This document shows positions 25,765 to 34,424 of a stretch of 64,000 bases of DNA, one piece after another. The stretch's first letter is position 1, and every line of letters begins with the position of its first letter. This stretch comes from Endozoicomonas_A sp049275935. Its GTDB lineage: Bacteria; Pseudomonadota; Gammaproteobacteria; Pseudomonadales; Endozoicomonadaceae. The translations under genes and the position numbers were made by a program. The stretch spans positions 3,038,001-3,102,000 of the forward strand of contig NZ_CP184830.1 of NCBI RefSeq assembly GCF_049275935.1. Reading direction: 5' to 3'. A model generated the notes under the pieces. The model had not been told where the DNA came from. It made no database searches and saw only the letters and a list, made by a program, of their open reading frames with translations.

Positions 25765-26448
25765 ATGGTCTTTGTCATCCTGGGGTTGTTGATTCTTGTT
25801 CTGGTGTTTGGTCCCCAGATCTGGGTAAAGCGAACAATCAGACTACATAGCAGTGATCGTCCGGATCTCCAGGGAACCGGTGGCGAGCTGGCTGAACATC
25901 TTGTGGAACGCTTTGGCCTTGAGGGTGTAAAGGTTATCAAAGGCAACCAGGGAGAAGACTTCTATAACCCGGAAGAGTGGCTGATTTCGCTTTCTCCGGA
26001 AAACTACGATGGACGTTCAGTTTCAGCAGTTGCTGTCGCGGCCCATGAAACCGGACATGCGCTTCAGCATCAGGAAAAACATGCCGGATTTATGCTTCGT
26101 CAGAGGCGGATACGTCTCGCCATAACCATAGAGCGTTTCAGTGCCATGGCACTGATGATTACGCCACTGATTTTCGCCCTGACCCGGGTTCCACACAGCA
26201 TGTTGCTAACGGTTTTGATCGGTGTCTCCGGTATGCTAGCGGCCATCTGGGTGCAACTGATCAATTTGCCCGTTGAACTGGATGCCAGCTTTAAAAAAGC
26301 CCTGCCCATTCTGGCGGAGGGTTACCTGTCAGAAAAAGATATGCCTGCTGCCAGAGAGGTATTAAAAGCGGCTGCCATGACTTATGTTGCTGCAGCGCTG
26401 GGCAGCCTGCTTAATCTTGGCCGCTGGATTGCTATTCTCAGACGTTAG
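25765..26448 (+). CDS. YugP-like membrane zinc metallopeptidase
   Basis: 227 aa. A membrane helix at residues 3-19 is followed by the zinc motif AAHETGHALQH (His94, Glu95, His98) and then three hydrophobic segments. This is the neutral zinc metallopeptidase-2 family (YugP type, PF04298-like), integral membrane proteases of unknown substrate. The start at 25765 has GGAG nine bases before it. Another ATG five bases earlier is out of frame. Confidence 0.9.
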   Translation: MVFVILGLLILVLVFGPQIWVKRTIRLHSSDRPDLQGTGGELAEHLVERFGLEGVKVIKGNQGEDFYNPEEWLISLSPENYDGRSVSAVAVAAHETGHALQHQEKHAGFMLRQRRIRLAITIERFSAMALMITPLIFALTRVPHSMLLTVLIGVSGMLAAIWVQLINLPVELDASFKKALPILAEGYLSEKDMPAAREVLKAAAMTYVAAALGSLLNLGRWIAILRR

Positions 26449-26571
26449 TTTGAATGAGCGTCATAATCTCTCCGGAGTATTTATTCTGAAGGAGCTCGAG
26501 GATGTTGGATTAGTTGAACTGATCTACTATGATTGCGTGCCTTTCTGTACGGATCACCTTCGGATATCTCC

Positions 26572-27906
26572 ATGAGTCCTTATACCTCTCCTATTTCTGA
26601 ACTTCTTGGTCTGGGCCACTGCGACTGGCAGGATTGGACGGATTACAGCCGTTTTGAATTTAATGAGTCGCACATCCCGGAGCTGTTGAAGTTGGCTCAG
26701 GACTGGGCCTTCTTTGACCATGACGATGCCGATACCGTCTGGTCACCCGTTCATGCCTGGAGAGTTCTGGGTATTCTGCAGGCAAAAGAAGCGGTAGAAC
26801 CTCTGCTGGAGCTGTTCTACAAAGATGATGAACATTTTGTGATTTCAGAGTATCTGCCTTCTGTGGTCGGTCGTCTTGGTAAAGTGGCCACTGATCGCCT
26901 TTGGAGCATTGCCAGAAACACCGGGGAAAATGAAGATGCCCGGGATCTGGCTATAGAGTCTCTGCGCTGGAATGCGACTTACCATGACGCGGATCGTGAA
27001 AGCACAGTAGCAGGCCTTCAGCAGCTTCTGGAAGACAGGGAAGATGATGGGAACTATCTGAATACGGCCTTGGTCGGTGCCCTGATCGATCTGCACGGCA
27101 AAGAAGCAGCTAAAGTCATCCGCGATGCTTTTGAGCGTGGTAAAGTTGATCGTGAGGTTCATGGTGATATTGAGGACGTGGAGATTGAGCTGGGTTTGAG
27201 AGAAACCCGTTCCTTCATTCCTGACTGGCGTTTTGACGATGCCCAGAAGGCAACATTGGCAACCATGCTGTCTGAGTATGGCCAGATGTCCTATCAGGAA
27301 TTGGAAGGTTTCCTGTTTGGTATCTGGGGCTCGCCTCAACCGGTGCCACCCAACCGCTGGTTTAAAAAAATCTTTGGTGAAACACCTGCTTTTACGGATG
27401 CGCAGCAGGAAAAAGACGCTCACCGTATATTGTTTAATCTTTGCGACACGATTGAGCGGACTGCTGCAATGGGGCTGGATATCATTCCTGAAGACTGTCT
27501 GTCAGAAACGCCGGAAGATGAGTTGTTCCCCAATCTTCAAAAGTGGTCCAAAGGTTTCGGTGAAGCCAATGCCATGCTGGTGAACTTCTGGGAAGAAATA
27601 TTCCAGCACCAGGCCATGAAAGAGCTGGAAGAATCCTGGACAGCCTGCACCATTCTCCTCAGCGTCTGGTCCAACCCTGAGCAGCTAATGGATAAAGCCA
27701 AAAAACCGGGGGGGCCTGACATTGGCAAGATGCTGTCTGCAGTGCCCTCTGTAGCCAGGGAGCTGGCTTCCATTGACTTGGGAGTTCGCACCCGTTGGGA
27801 AGCCATTACGGAAACGCCAGATCCGGTTTCTGTTACCAAAATTGGTCGCAATGATCCTTGCCCCTGTGGCAGTGGTAAAAAATACAAGAAGTGCTGCGGC
27901 GCTTGA
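26572..27906 (+). CDS. HEAT-like / UPF0149 / SEC-C multidomain protein
   Basis: 444 aa from the ATG at 26572; an upstream TTG extension lacks support. Residues about 40-220 are helical repeat-like (HAWRVLGILQAKEAVEPLLELF). Residues about 240-375 resemble the YecA/YgfB (UPF0149) fold (SYQELEGFLFGIWGSPQPVPP). The C-terminus is a SEC-C zinc motif (RNDPCPCGSGKKYKKCC), the same module that binds SecB or the ribosome in SecA and related proteins. It may be an adaptor in protein quality control, but this is inference. A strong terminator follows. Confidence 0.85.
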   Translation: MSPYTSPISELLGLGHCDWQDWTDYSRFEFNESHIPELLKLAQDWAFFDHDDADTVWSPVHAWRVLGILQAKEAVEPLLELFYKDDEHFVISEYLPSVVGRLGKVATDRLWSIARNTGENEDARDLAIESLRWNATYHDADRESTVAGLQQLLEDREDDGNYLNTALVGALIDLHGKEAAKVIRDAFERGKVDREVHGDIEDVEIELGLRETRSFIPDWRFDDAQKATLATMLSEYGQMSYQELEGFLFGIWGSPQPVPPNRWFKKIFGETPAFTDAQQEKDAHRILFNLCDTIERTAAMGLDIIPEDCLSETPEDELFPNLQKWSKGFGEANAMLVNFWEEIFQHQAMKELEESWTACTILLSVWSNPEQLMDKAKKPGGPDIGKMLSAVPSVARELASIDLGVRTRWEAITETPDPVSVTKIGRNDPCPCGSGKKYKKCCGA

Positions 27907-27949
27907 TTCTGGCAAGCTTATTATCCAGATGAAACACAACACTTTCTGG

Positions 27950-27977
27950 AAACGGGATCTCATGGAGGTCCCGTTTT
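27950..27977 (+). terminator. Rho-independent terminator after the SEC-C gene
   Basis: AAACGGGA pairs with TCCCGTTT, extended by CTC/GAG inside, and is followed by TTTTT. It lies 43 bases after the SEC-C stop and 18 bases before the 3' end of the convergent GTPase gene. Confidence 0.9.
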
Positions 27978-27994
27978 TGTAACTGGTAAAGCCT

Positions 27995-28990
27995 TCACTC
28001 TGAATCAGGCACCAATCCTGCCGCCTGGCACAATAACTCTTCAATCTCATCCCATGCCAGAGGTTCGTTGTGAATCACCTCAATCCGACTGTTATCGCAT
28101 TCTTCCAGTTCCATGATGCTGACTACTCCATCCTGGGCATTAAATGCCCTTGGCCCGAGATGGGTATTAACCACAGCTTTCAGACGTTTGGCGGGTATGC
28201 TGTTGAACAGATGAAACAGTGCATCGAAGGAAAACACCAGCATTGAACTGTACAGCCAGCCACAGCTGAAATGGCCCTGTCCCTTGTTCTCTCGCCGGAT
28301 AAACAGCTCGCCATCGGGCAGTTGCAGGGGGGCGGTTTGGGGCATGGCGCTGTGTGAGTGATGCGCGTCCGGGTGCAGAGCGACCTGATGGCCTTTGGGA
28401 AGATCCAGCCATTGCTGCTCCAGTGCGCCATGGGCTACCCAGGCTGTTTTGAATGTTTTGTTTTCCATAGAGCTGCAGAAGTCGTCAAAACGCTCTTTGT
28501 CGGAATCCTCACAACAGTCGGTCTTATTGGCCACGATAACGTCTGCCAGAGCGATCTGATCCTGAAAATTTTCGTTATCCAGATACCGCTGGTCTTTCAG
28601 ATTCCGGGGGTCCACCAGACAGATACTGGCTTTCAGATCGAGTACATCGCAATAGTGCTCACCTGACAGCGTCTGCAGAATCTGCTCCGGATGCCCCAGT
28701 CCTGTGGGTTCGATCAGAATACGGTCTGGTTTGCTGCGGGCAATCAGCATATTCAACCCTATCTGCATGGGTAGCCCGGCCACGCAGCACATGCAGCCAC
28801 CGGGCACTTCCCGGACAACTGCGCCTTTGCCCGACATTATGGCGCCATCGATGCCGATTTCTCCAAACTCATTCACCAGCACACCCCAGGTTTCTTCTGT
28901 GGGCTTGTTGGCAAGAAGATGAAGGATCGCAGTAGTTTTACCGGATCCGAGGAAGCCGGTAATCAGGTTAGTAGGGATTGCTTTGGTCAT
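27995..28990 (-). CDS. CobW/G3E-family metal-chaperone GTPase
   Basis: 331 aa. Walker A is GFLGSGKTT at 12-20, the metal-binding CxCC motif lies in GGCMCC at 64-69, and the guanine-specificity motif NKTD follows near 155. The C-terminal CobW_C region contains GWLYSSMLVFSFDALFHLF. These GTPases deliver Zn, Co or Ni to target enzymes. A His-rich stretch (HPDAHHSHSA) between the domains may help bind metal. No target gene is adjacent, so the metal is unknown. Confidence 0.92.
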   Translation of the reverse strand: MTKAIPTNLITGFLGSGKTTAILHLLANKPTEETWGVLVNEFGEIGIDGAIMSGKGAVVREVPGGCMCCVAGLPMQIGLNMLIARSKPDRILIEPTGLGHPEQILQTLSGEHYCDVLDLKASICLVDPRNLKDQRYLDNENFQDQIALADVIVANKTDCCEDSDKERFDDFCSSMENKTFKTAWVAHGALEQQWLDLPKGHQVALHPDAHHSHSAMPQTAPLQLPDGELFIRRENKGQGHFSCGWLYSSMLVFSFDALFHLFNSIPAKRLKAVVNTHLGPRAFNAQDGVVSIMELEECDNSRIEVIHNEPLAWDEIEELLCQAAGLVPDSE

Positions 28991-29146
28991 GACATCTGAA
29001 ACTGATTGAGGTTGTTATAATATAACGTTTTTGCCGAAGGTATGGGAGAAGAATTTCTCTAAACACTGTCCAGTGATGGAAGAAACCTGAAAATCGTCGA
29101 TAGTTAGATGTAAGGTATTTTCAGCTTTCAAGGAGGATCATGAGCC

Positions 29147-29764
29147 ATGGCTGGACCAGTAAATTTTCTCAAAGGCTTGGTGGGAGCTTCAACTTCACAG
29201 AGTTCGAACAAGGTCAAAGGCAAGCAGGTCGGGCGATATGATCATCGAGCAGCTGAGGCTGTCGATGGCAAACCCATTCTGAAGGAGTCAAAAGAATTCT
29301 TTTTGGCTCAAGCTGATCATCTGGAAAAACAGGCTGGACAGTACAGGTCGAAGGTTGCGCAACAGTGCACACTAGAGCAAGCTCAAAAATTCAGAACCCA
29401 GGCGGAAAATGCCAAAACCAGTGCCCAGCTTCAAAATGAAAAAATTCGTAAGGAACAAAGAAGCCGAATGGCCGAAGCAAGGAAAGCAAGACAGAAGGGT
29501 CCTCTGAATCAGATAAAAAAAGCCGCAGTTAAGGTTGTTGATGCCGTAAAGCATGAAGCAGAAGAGTTTTATCAGACTGCATCACAGGCTGTCGAATGGG
29601 GGGGGCGTCAGGTCAGATTAGTTAACGAACAAGATGTATTGAACAATATGATTAAGCAAAAAGACAAATTGAAGTGGTATAAGAACCCTGCAGAAAGCTT
29701 TCAACTGTGGCGGGACATAAGGCAGGTGAGAGCCAGAATCAAGACTCTCGAGAATGAAAAGTAA
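29147..29764 (+). CDS. Basic coiled-coil protein of unknown function
   Basis: 205 aa, strongly charged and helical. Residues about 45-115 (KESKEFFLAQADHLEKQAG onward) and 150-205 should form coiled coils. There is no signal peptide. The start follows AAGGAGG by ten bases; a closer ATG at 29140 is in another frame and stops after 34 codons. Gln/Lys/Ala-rich coiled coils without a domain occur in effector and structural proteins alike. No function is assigned. Confidence 0.65.
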   Translation: MAGPVNFLKGLVGASTSQSSNKVKGKQVGRYDHRAAEAVDGKPILKESKEFFLAQADHLEKQAGQYRSKVAQQCTLEQAQKFRTQAENAKTSAQLQNEKIRKEQRSRMAEARKARQKGPLNQIKKAAVKVVDAVKHEAEEFYQTASQAVEWGGRQVRLVNEQDVLNNMIKQKDKLKWYKNPAESFQLWRDIRQVRARIKTLENEK

Positions 29765-29779
29765 CAGTAAAACATCCGC

Positions 29780-30244
29780 TCACAGGGAAGTTTTTTTAGT
29801 CATATTGACTTCCCTTAGTCCTTCGATATGACTCCCCAGCCGCCAGATTATGAATAAACTCACCAATGTGGCGACGGATTCAAAAATAAGCTCTGACTGT
29901 TCCATGGGTGCAAAAGCCAATATTAAAAAGATCGGCAGGCTGAACACCAACGCTCTCATGGTGACGACCCAACCTATTGAAATCAGTCGGGTCCAGAACT
30001 GTTCTCCCTGAAGACCCCCGTTGCAGAGCCAGGCGTAAAAGATAGCAATGACAGGAATCAAGAGCTCTATGGCCTCAAGCCAGACGGAATGGGCAGAGCG
30101 GTCATTGATGCTTCCAGGAAAAAAAGCCAGGGTTAGAAATGCCAGCCAGCATATCGCATAGAGGTAAGTTTCCCGACCAGAGAGAGGCTTCTTTCTCAGT
30201 CGTTCCTTCAGCCAGTTGATATCCCAGAACACCACGAATTGCAT
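29780..30244 (-). CDS. Inner-membrane protein of unknown function
   Basis: 154 aa from the ATG at 30244, which has GGAGGG at seven bases; the longer start at 30259 has none. About four membrane helices are visible (TYLYAICWLAFLTLAFF, AIELLIPVIAIFYAWL, VVTMRALVFSLPIFLILAF, SVATLVSLFIIW). It lies downstream of chrA with a 76-bp gap. No family recognised. Confidence 0.65.
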   Translation of the reverse strand: MQFVVFWDINWLKERLRKKPLSGRETYLYAICWLAFLTLAFFPGSINDRSAHSVWLEAIELLIPVIAIFYAWLCNGGLQGEQFWTRLISIGWVVTMRALVFSLPIFLILAFAPMEQSELIFESVATLVSLFIIWRLGSHIEGLREVNMTKKTSL

Positions 30245-30320
30245 AATCGTACCCTCCAAAAGCTTATATAGTTTAGAGTCTCCGGGGAGTGAAAAGTTCC
30301 CCGGAAGTGTCTGCTCAGTT

Positions 30321-31496
30321 TCAGATCAACAGAAAACCAATGCCTGCAAAAAGGGGAACCATCCAGGCAATTGGCAGCTTCCAGACAGCCAGAAGCAGAT
30401 AAGCCAACAATGCCAGGGCAACATCCTGAGCATCCTTGATGGCCAGAGTAATCACCGGATTGTAAAAGGCTGCCAGAAGCAAGCCTACCACCGCCGCATT
30501 AATGCCATTGATAGCGGCTCTCAGCTTTGGCATGGCTTTCAGACGATTCCAGAAGGGCCAGGCCGCTGCCAGCAGAAGGAAAGAGGGAGCAAAAATACCC
30601 AACAGAGCGGCCAGTGCATTGGAAATACTGTAGCTATCGCCGTATACACCGCCCAGAAAAGGAGCCAAGGCAAACATAGGGCCAGGTACTGCCTGGGCGG
30701 CACTGTAGCCAACCAGAAAGGCGTCCGGGGTAACACCGCCGGGATGTACAACTTCAGCCTGAAGCATCGGCAGAACAACATGACCGCCGCCAAACACCAA
30801 GGCACCGGCGCGATAGAAACTGTCAAACAAGCTCAGGCTGGTAGAGTCTGACATATCTGCAAAGAAAGGCAGCAAGATAAGGCCGGCAAGAAAAAGAACC
30901 AGTGCAGCAAAGGCCTGTCGTTTGCTGCCTTTAACCCGGGCATGGTCGTCATGAGCAGACTGATCTTTGTAGATGACGAATCCACAGGCTGCCGCCACAA
31001 AAATCACCCCAATCTGGGTGAATACATGGGGAAGCAGCAACATGACCCCTGCTGACAACACCGCTAATGTCACCCTGGGACGATCCGGACATAATGATTT
31101 GCCCATTTTGATGAGGGCATCCGCCACGACAGCAACGGCAAACAGCTTGATGCCCTGTAGCATTCCCATAGCGGCAGGGATGCCGGATATCTCACTGTAG
31201 CCCAGTGCCAGCAGGATCATGATCAGGGCAGAAGGAAGGGTGAAACCCAGGAATGCGGCCACAGCACCCGGCAGGCCGGCACGTTCAAAACCTATGCTCA
31301 TTCCTACCTGACTGCTGGCCGGTCCGGGCAGCATCTGGCAGAGGGCTACGGTGTCAGCGTAATCTCTTTCGCTGAGCCATTTGCGACGTCCTACAAACTC
31401 TTTATGAAAGTAGCCAATGTGGGCTGTGGGTCCCCCGAAGGAGTAGCAACCCAGCACCAGAAAGCGCCAGAAGATGTCGAGAATCGAGTGTCTCAT
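30321..31496 (-). CDS. chrA: ChrA-type chromate ion transporter
   Basis: 391 aa containing two CHR domains in tandem, the long-chain form. The first has SFGGPTAHIGYF and the signature ALCQMLPGPASSQVGM. The second has FGGGHVVLPMLQAEVV and GYSAAQAVPGPMFALAPFLG. ChrA proteins export chromate and may transport other oxyanions. No ChrB regulator lies nearby, so it is a stand-alone transporter. Confidence 0.92.
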   Translation of the reverse strand: MRHSILDIFWRFLVLGCYSFGGPTAHIGYFHKEFVGRRKWLSERDYADTVALCQMLPGPASSQVGMSIGFERAGLPGAVAAFLGFTLPSALIMILLALGYSEISGIPAAMGMLQGIKLFAVAVVADALIKMGKSLCPDRPRVTLAVLSAGVMLLLPHVFTQIGVIFVAAACGFVIYKDQSAHDDHARVKGSKRQAFAALVLFLAGLILLPFFADMSDSTSLSLFDSFYRAGALVFGGGHVVLPMLQAEVVHPGGVTPDAFLVGYSAAQAVPGPMFALAPFLGGVYGDSYSISNALAALLGIFAPSFLLLAAAWPFWNRLKAMPKLRAAINGINAAVVGLLLAAFYNPVITLAIKDAQDVALALLAYLLLAVWKLPIAWMVPLFAGIGFLLI

Positions 31497-31883
31497 AAAC
31501 TGTCCTCACAAATATTGCCCGTTATTGTAAGGATGGGTATGTCATTAATCGAATGAATTCACTTAAGTACCTAACCAGTTGGTTTCGCATATTCTGGACG
31601 GCGGCTTTTTCCACCCTTCTGCGTTCCAACTCTGGTTGCGTAGCTATGGCTACGCGCCCGTCGTTGCGCCTTGAAGGATGAAAAAATCCACTCGCCAGAA
31701 TATGCGAAACCAACTGGCCAGGTACTTATTGGAAATCATTTCAGATAGGGTTCTGTGCAGAATGGCGGCTGTTTTTTTCGCAAGTAGTGGCTGTCCTATT
31801 GAATCTACTGATTGTGAGAAGGGTTTTCAGTTGAGTATGCTTAAGTATCTGGCCATCGGAGTGATTTTCAGGATAACAAATAA
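31497..31883. other. Intergenic stretch between chrA and tatC, mostly a palindromic element
   Basis: No coding sequence is supported. It is occupied by a 163-bp hairpin-forming element (see the repeat entry) plus about 155 bp of AT-rich leader before tatC. Apparent ORFs across the palindrome are by-products of its symmetry. Confidence 0.7.
31565..31727. repeat. MITE-like element with long terminal inverted repeats
   Basis: AAGTACCT at the left end and AGGTACTT at the right begin inverted arms of about 35 bp (shared core CCAGTTGGTTTCGCATATTC) with only a few mismatches. The centre has a second small palindrome, GCGTAGC/GCTACGC. The whole can fold as a long hairpin of about 163 bases. No transposase is present, so it would be non-autonomous. 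It lies directly upstream of tatC. Confidence 0.8.
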
Positions 31884-32642
31884 ATGTCGTCTACTACCGA
31901 GAGCAGTGACAAGCAACAACCTTTGGTTCAGCATCTGCTAGAGCTGAGAACCCGTATTCTGCGCAGCATCGTTGTTGTGCTGATTATTTTTGCCGGGCTC
32001 TTCTACTTTTCCAGTACGCTCTATGAATTCTTTTCAGAGCCTCTGCGAGTTTTCCTGCCGGAAAATAGCAGCATGATCGCAACGGATGTTGCTTCGCCCT
32101 TTCTGGCACCTTTCAAACTGACAATGGTCCTGTCACTGTTTGCCGCTATTCCTTTTATCCTCAATCAGATATGGGGGTTTATTGCGCCGGGGCTATACAG
32201 GCATGAGAAGAGGCTGGCTGTACCACTGCTGATTGCCAGTGTCGTACTGTTTTATGTCGGAGTGGCTTTTGCCTACTTTGTGGTCTTTCCGCTGATCTTT
32301 GGGTTCTTTACCAGCACCGGCCCTGAGAGTGTCACGGTGATGACCGACATAAACAGTTACCTGAATTTTATTCTGAAACTGTTTTTTGCCTTCGGTATGG
32401 CATTTGAGATTCCTGTTGTCACTGTGCTTCTGATCTGGTCGGGAGTCTCAACCGTTGAGTCCCTGTCTGGAAAGCGTCCCTATATTGTCGTAGGCTGCTT
32501 TGTTCTGGGCATGCTGCTGACCCCTCCTGATGTAATTTCCCAGACTCTGCTGGCTGGCCCGATGTGGTTGTTGTTTGAGGTGGGCATTCTGTTTGCTCGT
32601 CTGACGTCTCGAAAACCAGAGGAAGCCGAAGTGAAGTCGTGA
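31884..32642 (+). CDS. tatC: TatC, twin-arginine translocase subunit
   Basis: 252 aa with six membrane helices and the family landmarks LVQHLLELRTRILRS at the N-terminus, FKLTMVLSLFAAIPFILNQIWGFIAPGLY, and LLTPPDVISQ near the end. TatC recognises twin-arginine signal peptides on folded cofactor proteins. The usual partners tatA and tatB do not lie next to it: upstream is a MITE-like palindrome and downstream is an acetyltransferase on the other strand. Either this is the only tatC, separated from tatAB, or a second orphan copy. AGGATAA precedes the start. Confidence 0.95.
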   Translation: MSSTTESSDKQQPLVQHLLELRTRILRSIVVVLIIFAGLFYFSSTLYEFFSEPLRVFLPENSSMIATDVASPFLAPFKLTMVLSLFAAIPFILNQIWGFIAPGLYRHEKRLAVPLLIASVVLFYVGVAFAYFVVFPLIFGFFTSTGPESVTVMTDINSYLNFILKLFFAFGMAFEIPVVTVLLIWSGVSTVESLSGKRPYIVVGCFVLGMLLTPPDVISQTLLAGPMWLLFEVGILFARLTSRKPEEAEVKS

Positions 32643-32713
32643 ATCAGAGGCCTTTTACCTGAATGAGCGGAAAGCCCCGTACTTTTAGAGGATGTCAAGA
32701 TAAAGCTATCTCA

Positions 32714-33295
32714 TCAGCTTAAGGGTGATAAGATGGCTTCTTTGTTCATGACTGATTTAATGACTCTGCAGGGTGCTCCCACTGCCACGCTATTCGCAGG
32801 AATGTCACGAGTCACCACACTGCCCGCTCCAATCACAGAATTATCGCCAATAGTCACTCCGGGATTGACGCTCACATTGGCGCCCAGCCAGACGTTATTA
32901 CCGATGGTGATGGGTTTGCAGAACTCCAGCCCTGTGTTTCGGGTTACTGAATCCAGAGGGTGTCCCGCAGTACTTATGGTGACACTGGGGCCAAACAACA
33001 CATCATTACCAATGGTGACTTTAGCACCGTCGAGAATCGTGCAGTGATGGTTGGCATAAAAGTTCTCTCCCAAGTGGATATTGTAGCCATAATCACAATA
33101 GAAAAAGGGCTCTATCCATGCTTCTGAAAGGGTACCCAGAAGTTCATTGAGAACCTCTGCCTGTTGTGTTTTGTCGTCCGGTGAAACTTGATTAAAGCGG
33201 TGACACAGCTTCTTGGCCTCGAGGCGATCCTGGGTCAATTCAGAATCAAATGCAAGGTAATCCAGTCCTGCAAGCATTTTCTCTTTTTCGGTCAT
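32714..33295 (-). CDS. maa: Maltose/galactoside O-acetyltransferase-like enzyme
   Basis: 193 aa. The N-terminal mac domain (TEKEKMLAGLDYLAFDSEL) is followed by a left-handed beta helix of hexapeptide repeats. Catalytic His112 is in STAGHPLD. The C-terminal block SVIGAGSVVTRDIPANSVAVGAPCRVI is typical. It transfers acetyl from acetyl-CoA to sugar hydroxyls; the natural substrate of this class is unclear. Single gene. Confidence 0.9.
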   Translation of the reverse strand: MTEKEKMLAGLDYLAFDSELTQDRLEAKKLCHRFNQVSPDDKTQQAEVLNELLGTLSEAWIEPFFYCDYGYNIHLGENFYANHHCTILDGAKVTIGNDVLFGPSVTISTAGHPLDSVTRNTGLEFCKPITIGNNVWLGANVSVNPGVTIGDNSVIGAGSVVTRDIPANSVAVGAPCRVIKSVMNKEAILSPLS

Positions 33296-33709
33296 AAGGC
33301 TACTTCAATAAAAGTTTGTCAGTGGCTTTATTAACTCATGTCTGGATCAGGGGTTTAGTACGTGCTTTCCGATCTATTATCAGGATCTCTTGTCAGATAA
33401 ATAGTCCTGAGCCGGAATACTGAATACTGGATGTTACGAAAAAGCTTAAAATATCAGCATTAGTGGCGGCTGAATAAGTAAATTCTTATTGATCCCATCA
33501 AGCTGGGCCTTGTCATTTTTTTTGACTCATTGCTATCAGGTTGAATGCCTGAATCAGATCATTCTGACAGGCTCTTGAACGGTTAAGCTTTTTTCTCAGT
33601 AACGATGTTATATTGTTGGTGAATTACAGTAGCTGATTGGGGTGAGAGGCTGACAGCTTCCCCCCTTTAATATTTTATGGATGCTGATTTTGGGAATGAT
33701 CTTTAAAAC
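33296..33709. other. Gene-free stretch between maa and the YdcF-like gene
   Basis: AT-rich with no supported ORF, RNA gene or terminator. At its right end a 14-bp direct tandem duplication (ATGATCTTTAAAAC at 33696-33709 and 33710-33723) spans the start codon of the next gene. Confidence 0.5.
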
Positions 33710-34378
33710 ATGATCTTTAAAACAACAATGGGCTTGCTGGCGTGGTTGGCCCTGATTTTTCTCTATCTGCTTTCGGTTGCCCCTATTGCCAATCTTCTCG
33801 CCAGGGGGCTGGAGATATATCCTCCTGTTGATAGGAGTCTTTGTAAAAAAGCCGATGCCATGGTGCTGCTGGGAGGGGGAAGGCCGAGAAGCTCTGCTGA
33901 ACTGGAGGGTTATCAGCCGACCCCTCTGTCACTTGAGCGTATTCGTTATACCGCCTTGTTGCACCGGGAGTGTGAAGTCCCCATTCTGGCCACTGGCGGT
34001 GGGAAGCGACCTGAGTCGGAAATGATGGCCAGGGTTCTGAAGAATGACTATAACGTTGATGTCTCATGGAAAGAAACTCAGAGCACGACAACCCGGCAAA
34101 ATGCCCGGAACAGTAAAAAGCTGCTGGGTAATGAGCTGGCAGGTAAAGAGCAGATAACGGTTGTCCTGATTACTCACGCCTGGCATATGCCCCGGGCAGT
34201 GTTGAGTTTTGAAAGGGCTGGCTTCAAAGTGATTCCGGCACCCACAGCATTCAACTCGAAAGAGATCACCTGGCAGAAAGGGGCCAACTGGATCCCGAGG
34301 GTTCGCAATCTCAGGCTCAGTGAACTGGCCCTGAATGAATATCTGGGCTTAATCTGGTATCGGCTGACCATTCGTTAA
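33710..34378 (+). CDS. YdcF/ElyC-like DUF218 membrane protein
   Basis: 222 aa with an N-terminal membrane helix (TTMGLLAWLALIFLYLLSVAP). The DUF218 domain follows with ADAMVLLGGGRPR, a PILATGGGK block, TTRQNARNS and LITHAWHMPRAVLSFERAG. DUF218 proteins (SanA, ElyC, YdcF) affect envelope integrity and peptidoglycan or lipid-carrier metabolism. The start is duplicated by a 14-bp tandem repeat; the first ATG opens a five-codon dead end, and the second is used here although no Shine-Dalgarno is well placed. Confidence 0.87.
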   Translation: MIFKTTMGLLAWLALIFLYLLSVAPIANLLARGLEIYPPVDRSLCKKADAMVLLGGGRPRSSAELEGYQPTPLSLERIRYTALLHRECEVPILATGGGKRPESEMMARVLKNDYNVDVSWKETQSTTTRQNARNSKKLLGNELAGKEQITVVLITHAWHMPRAVLSFERAGFKVIPAPTAFNSKEITWQKGANWIPRVRNLRLSELALNEYLGLIWYRLTIR

Positions 34379-34424
34379 GGGTGTCGAAAACGGGTTTTTG
34401 TGACGCCCTCTTTAGCAAGCCGGG

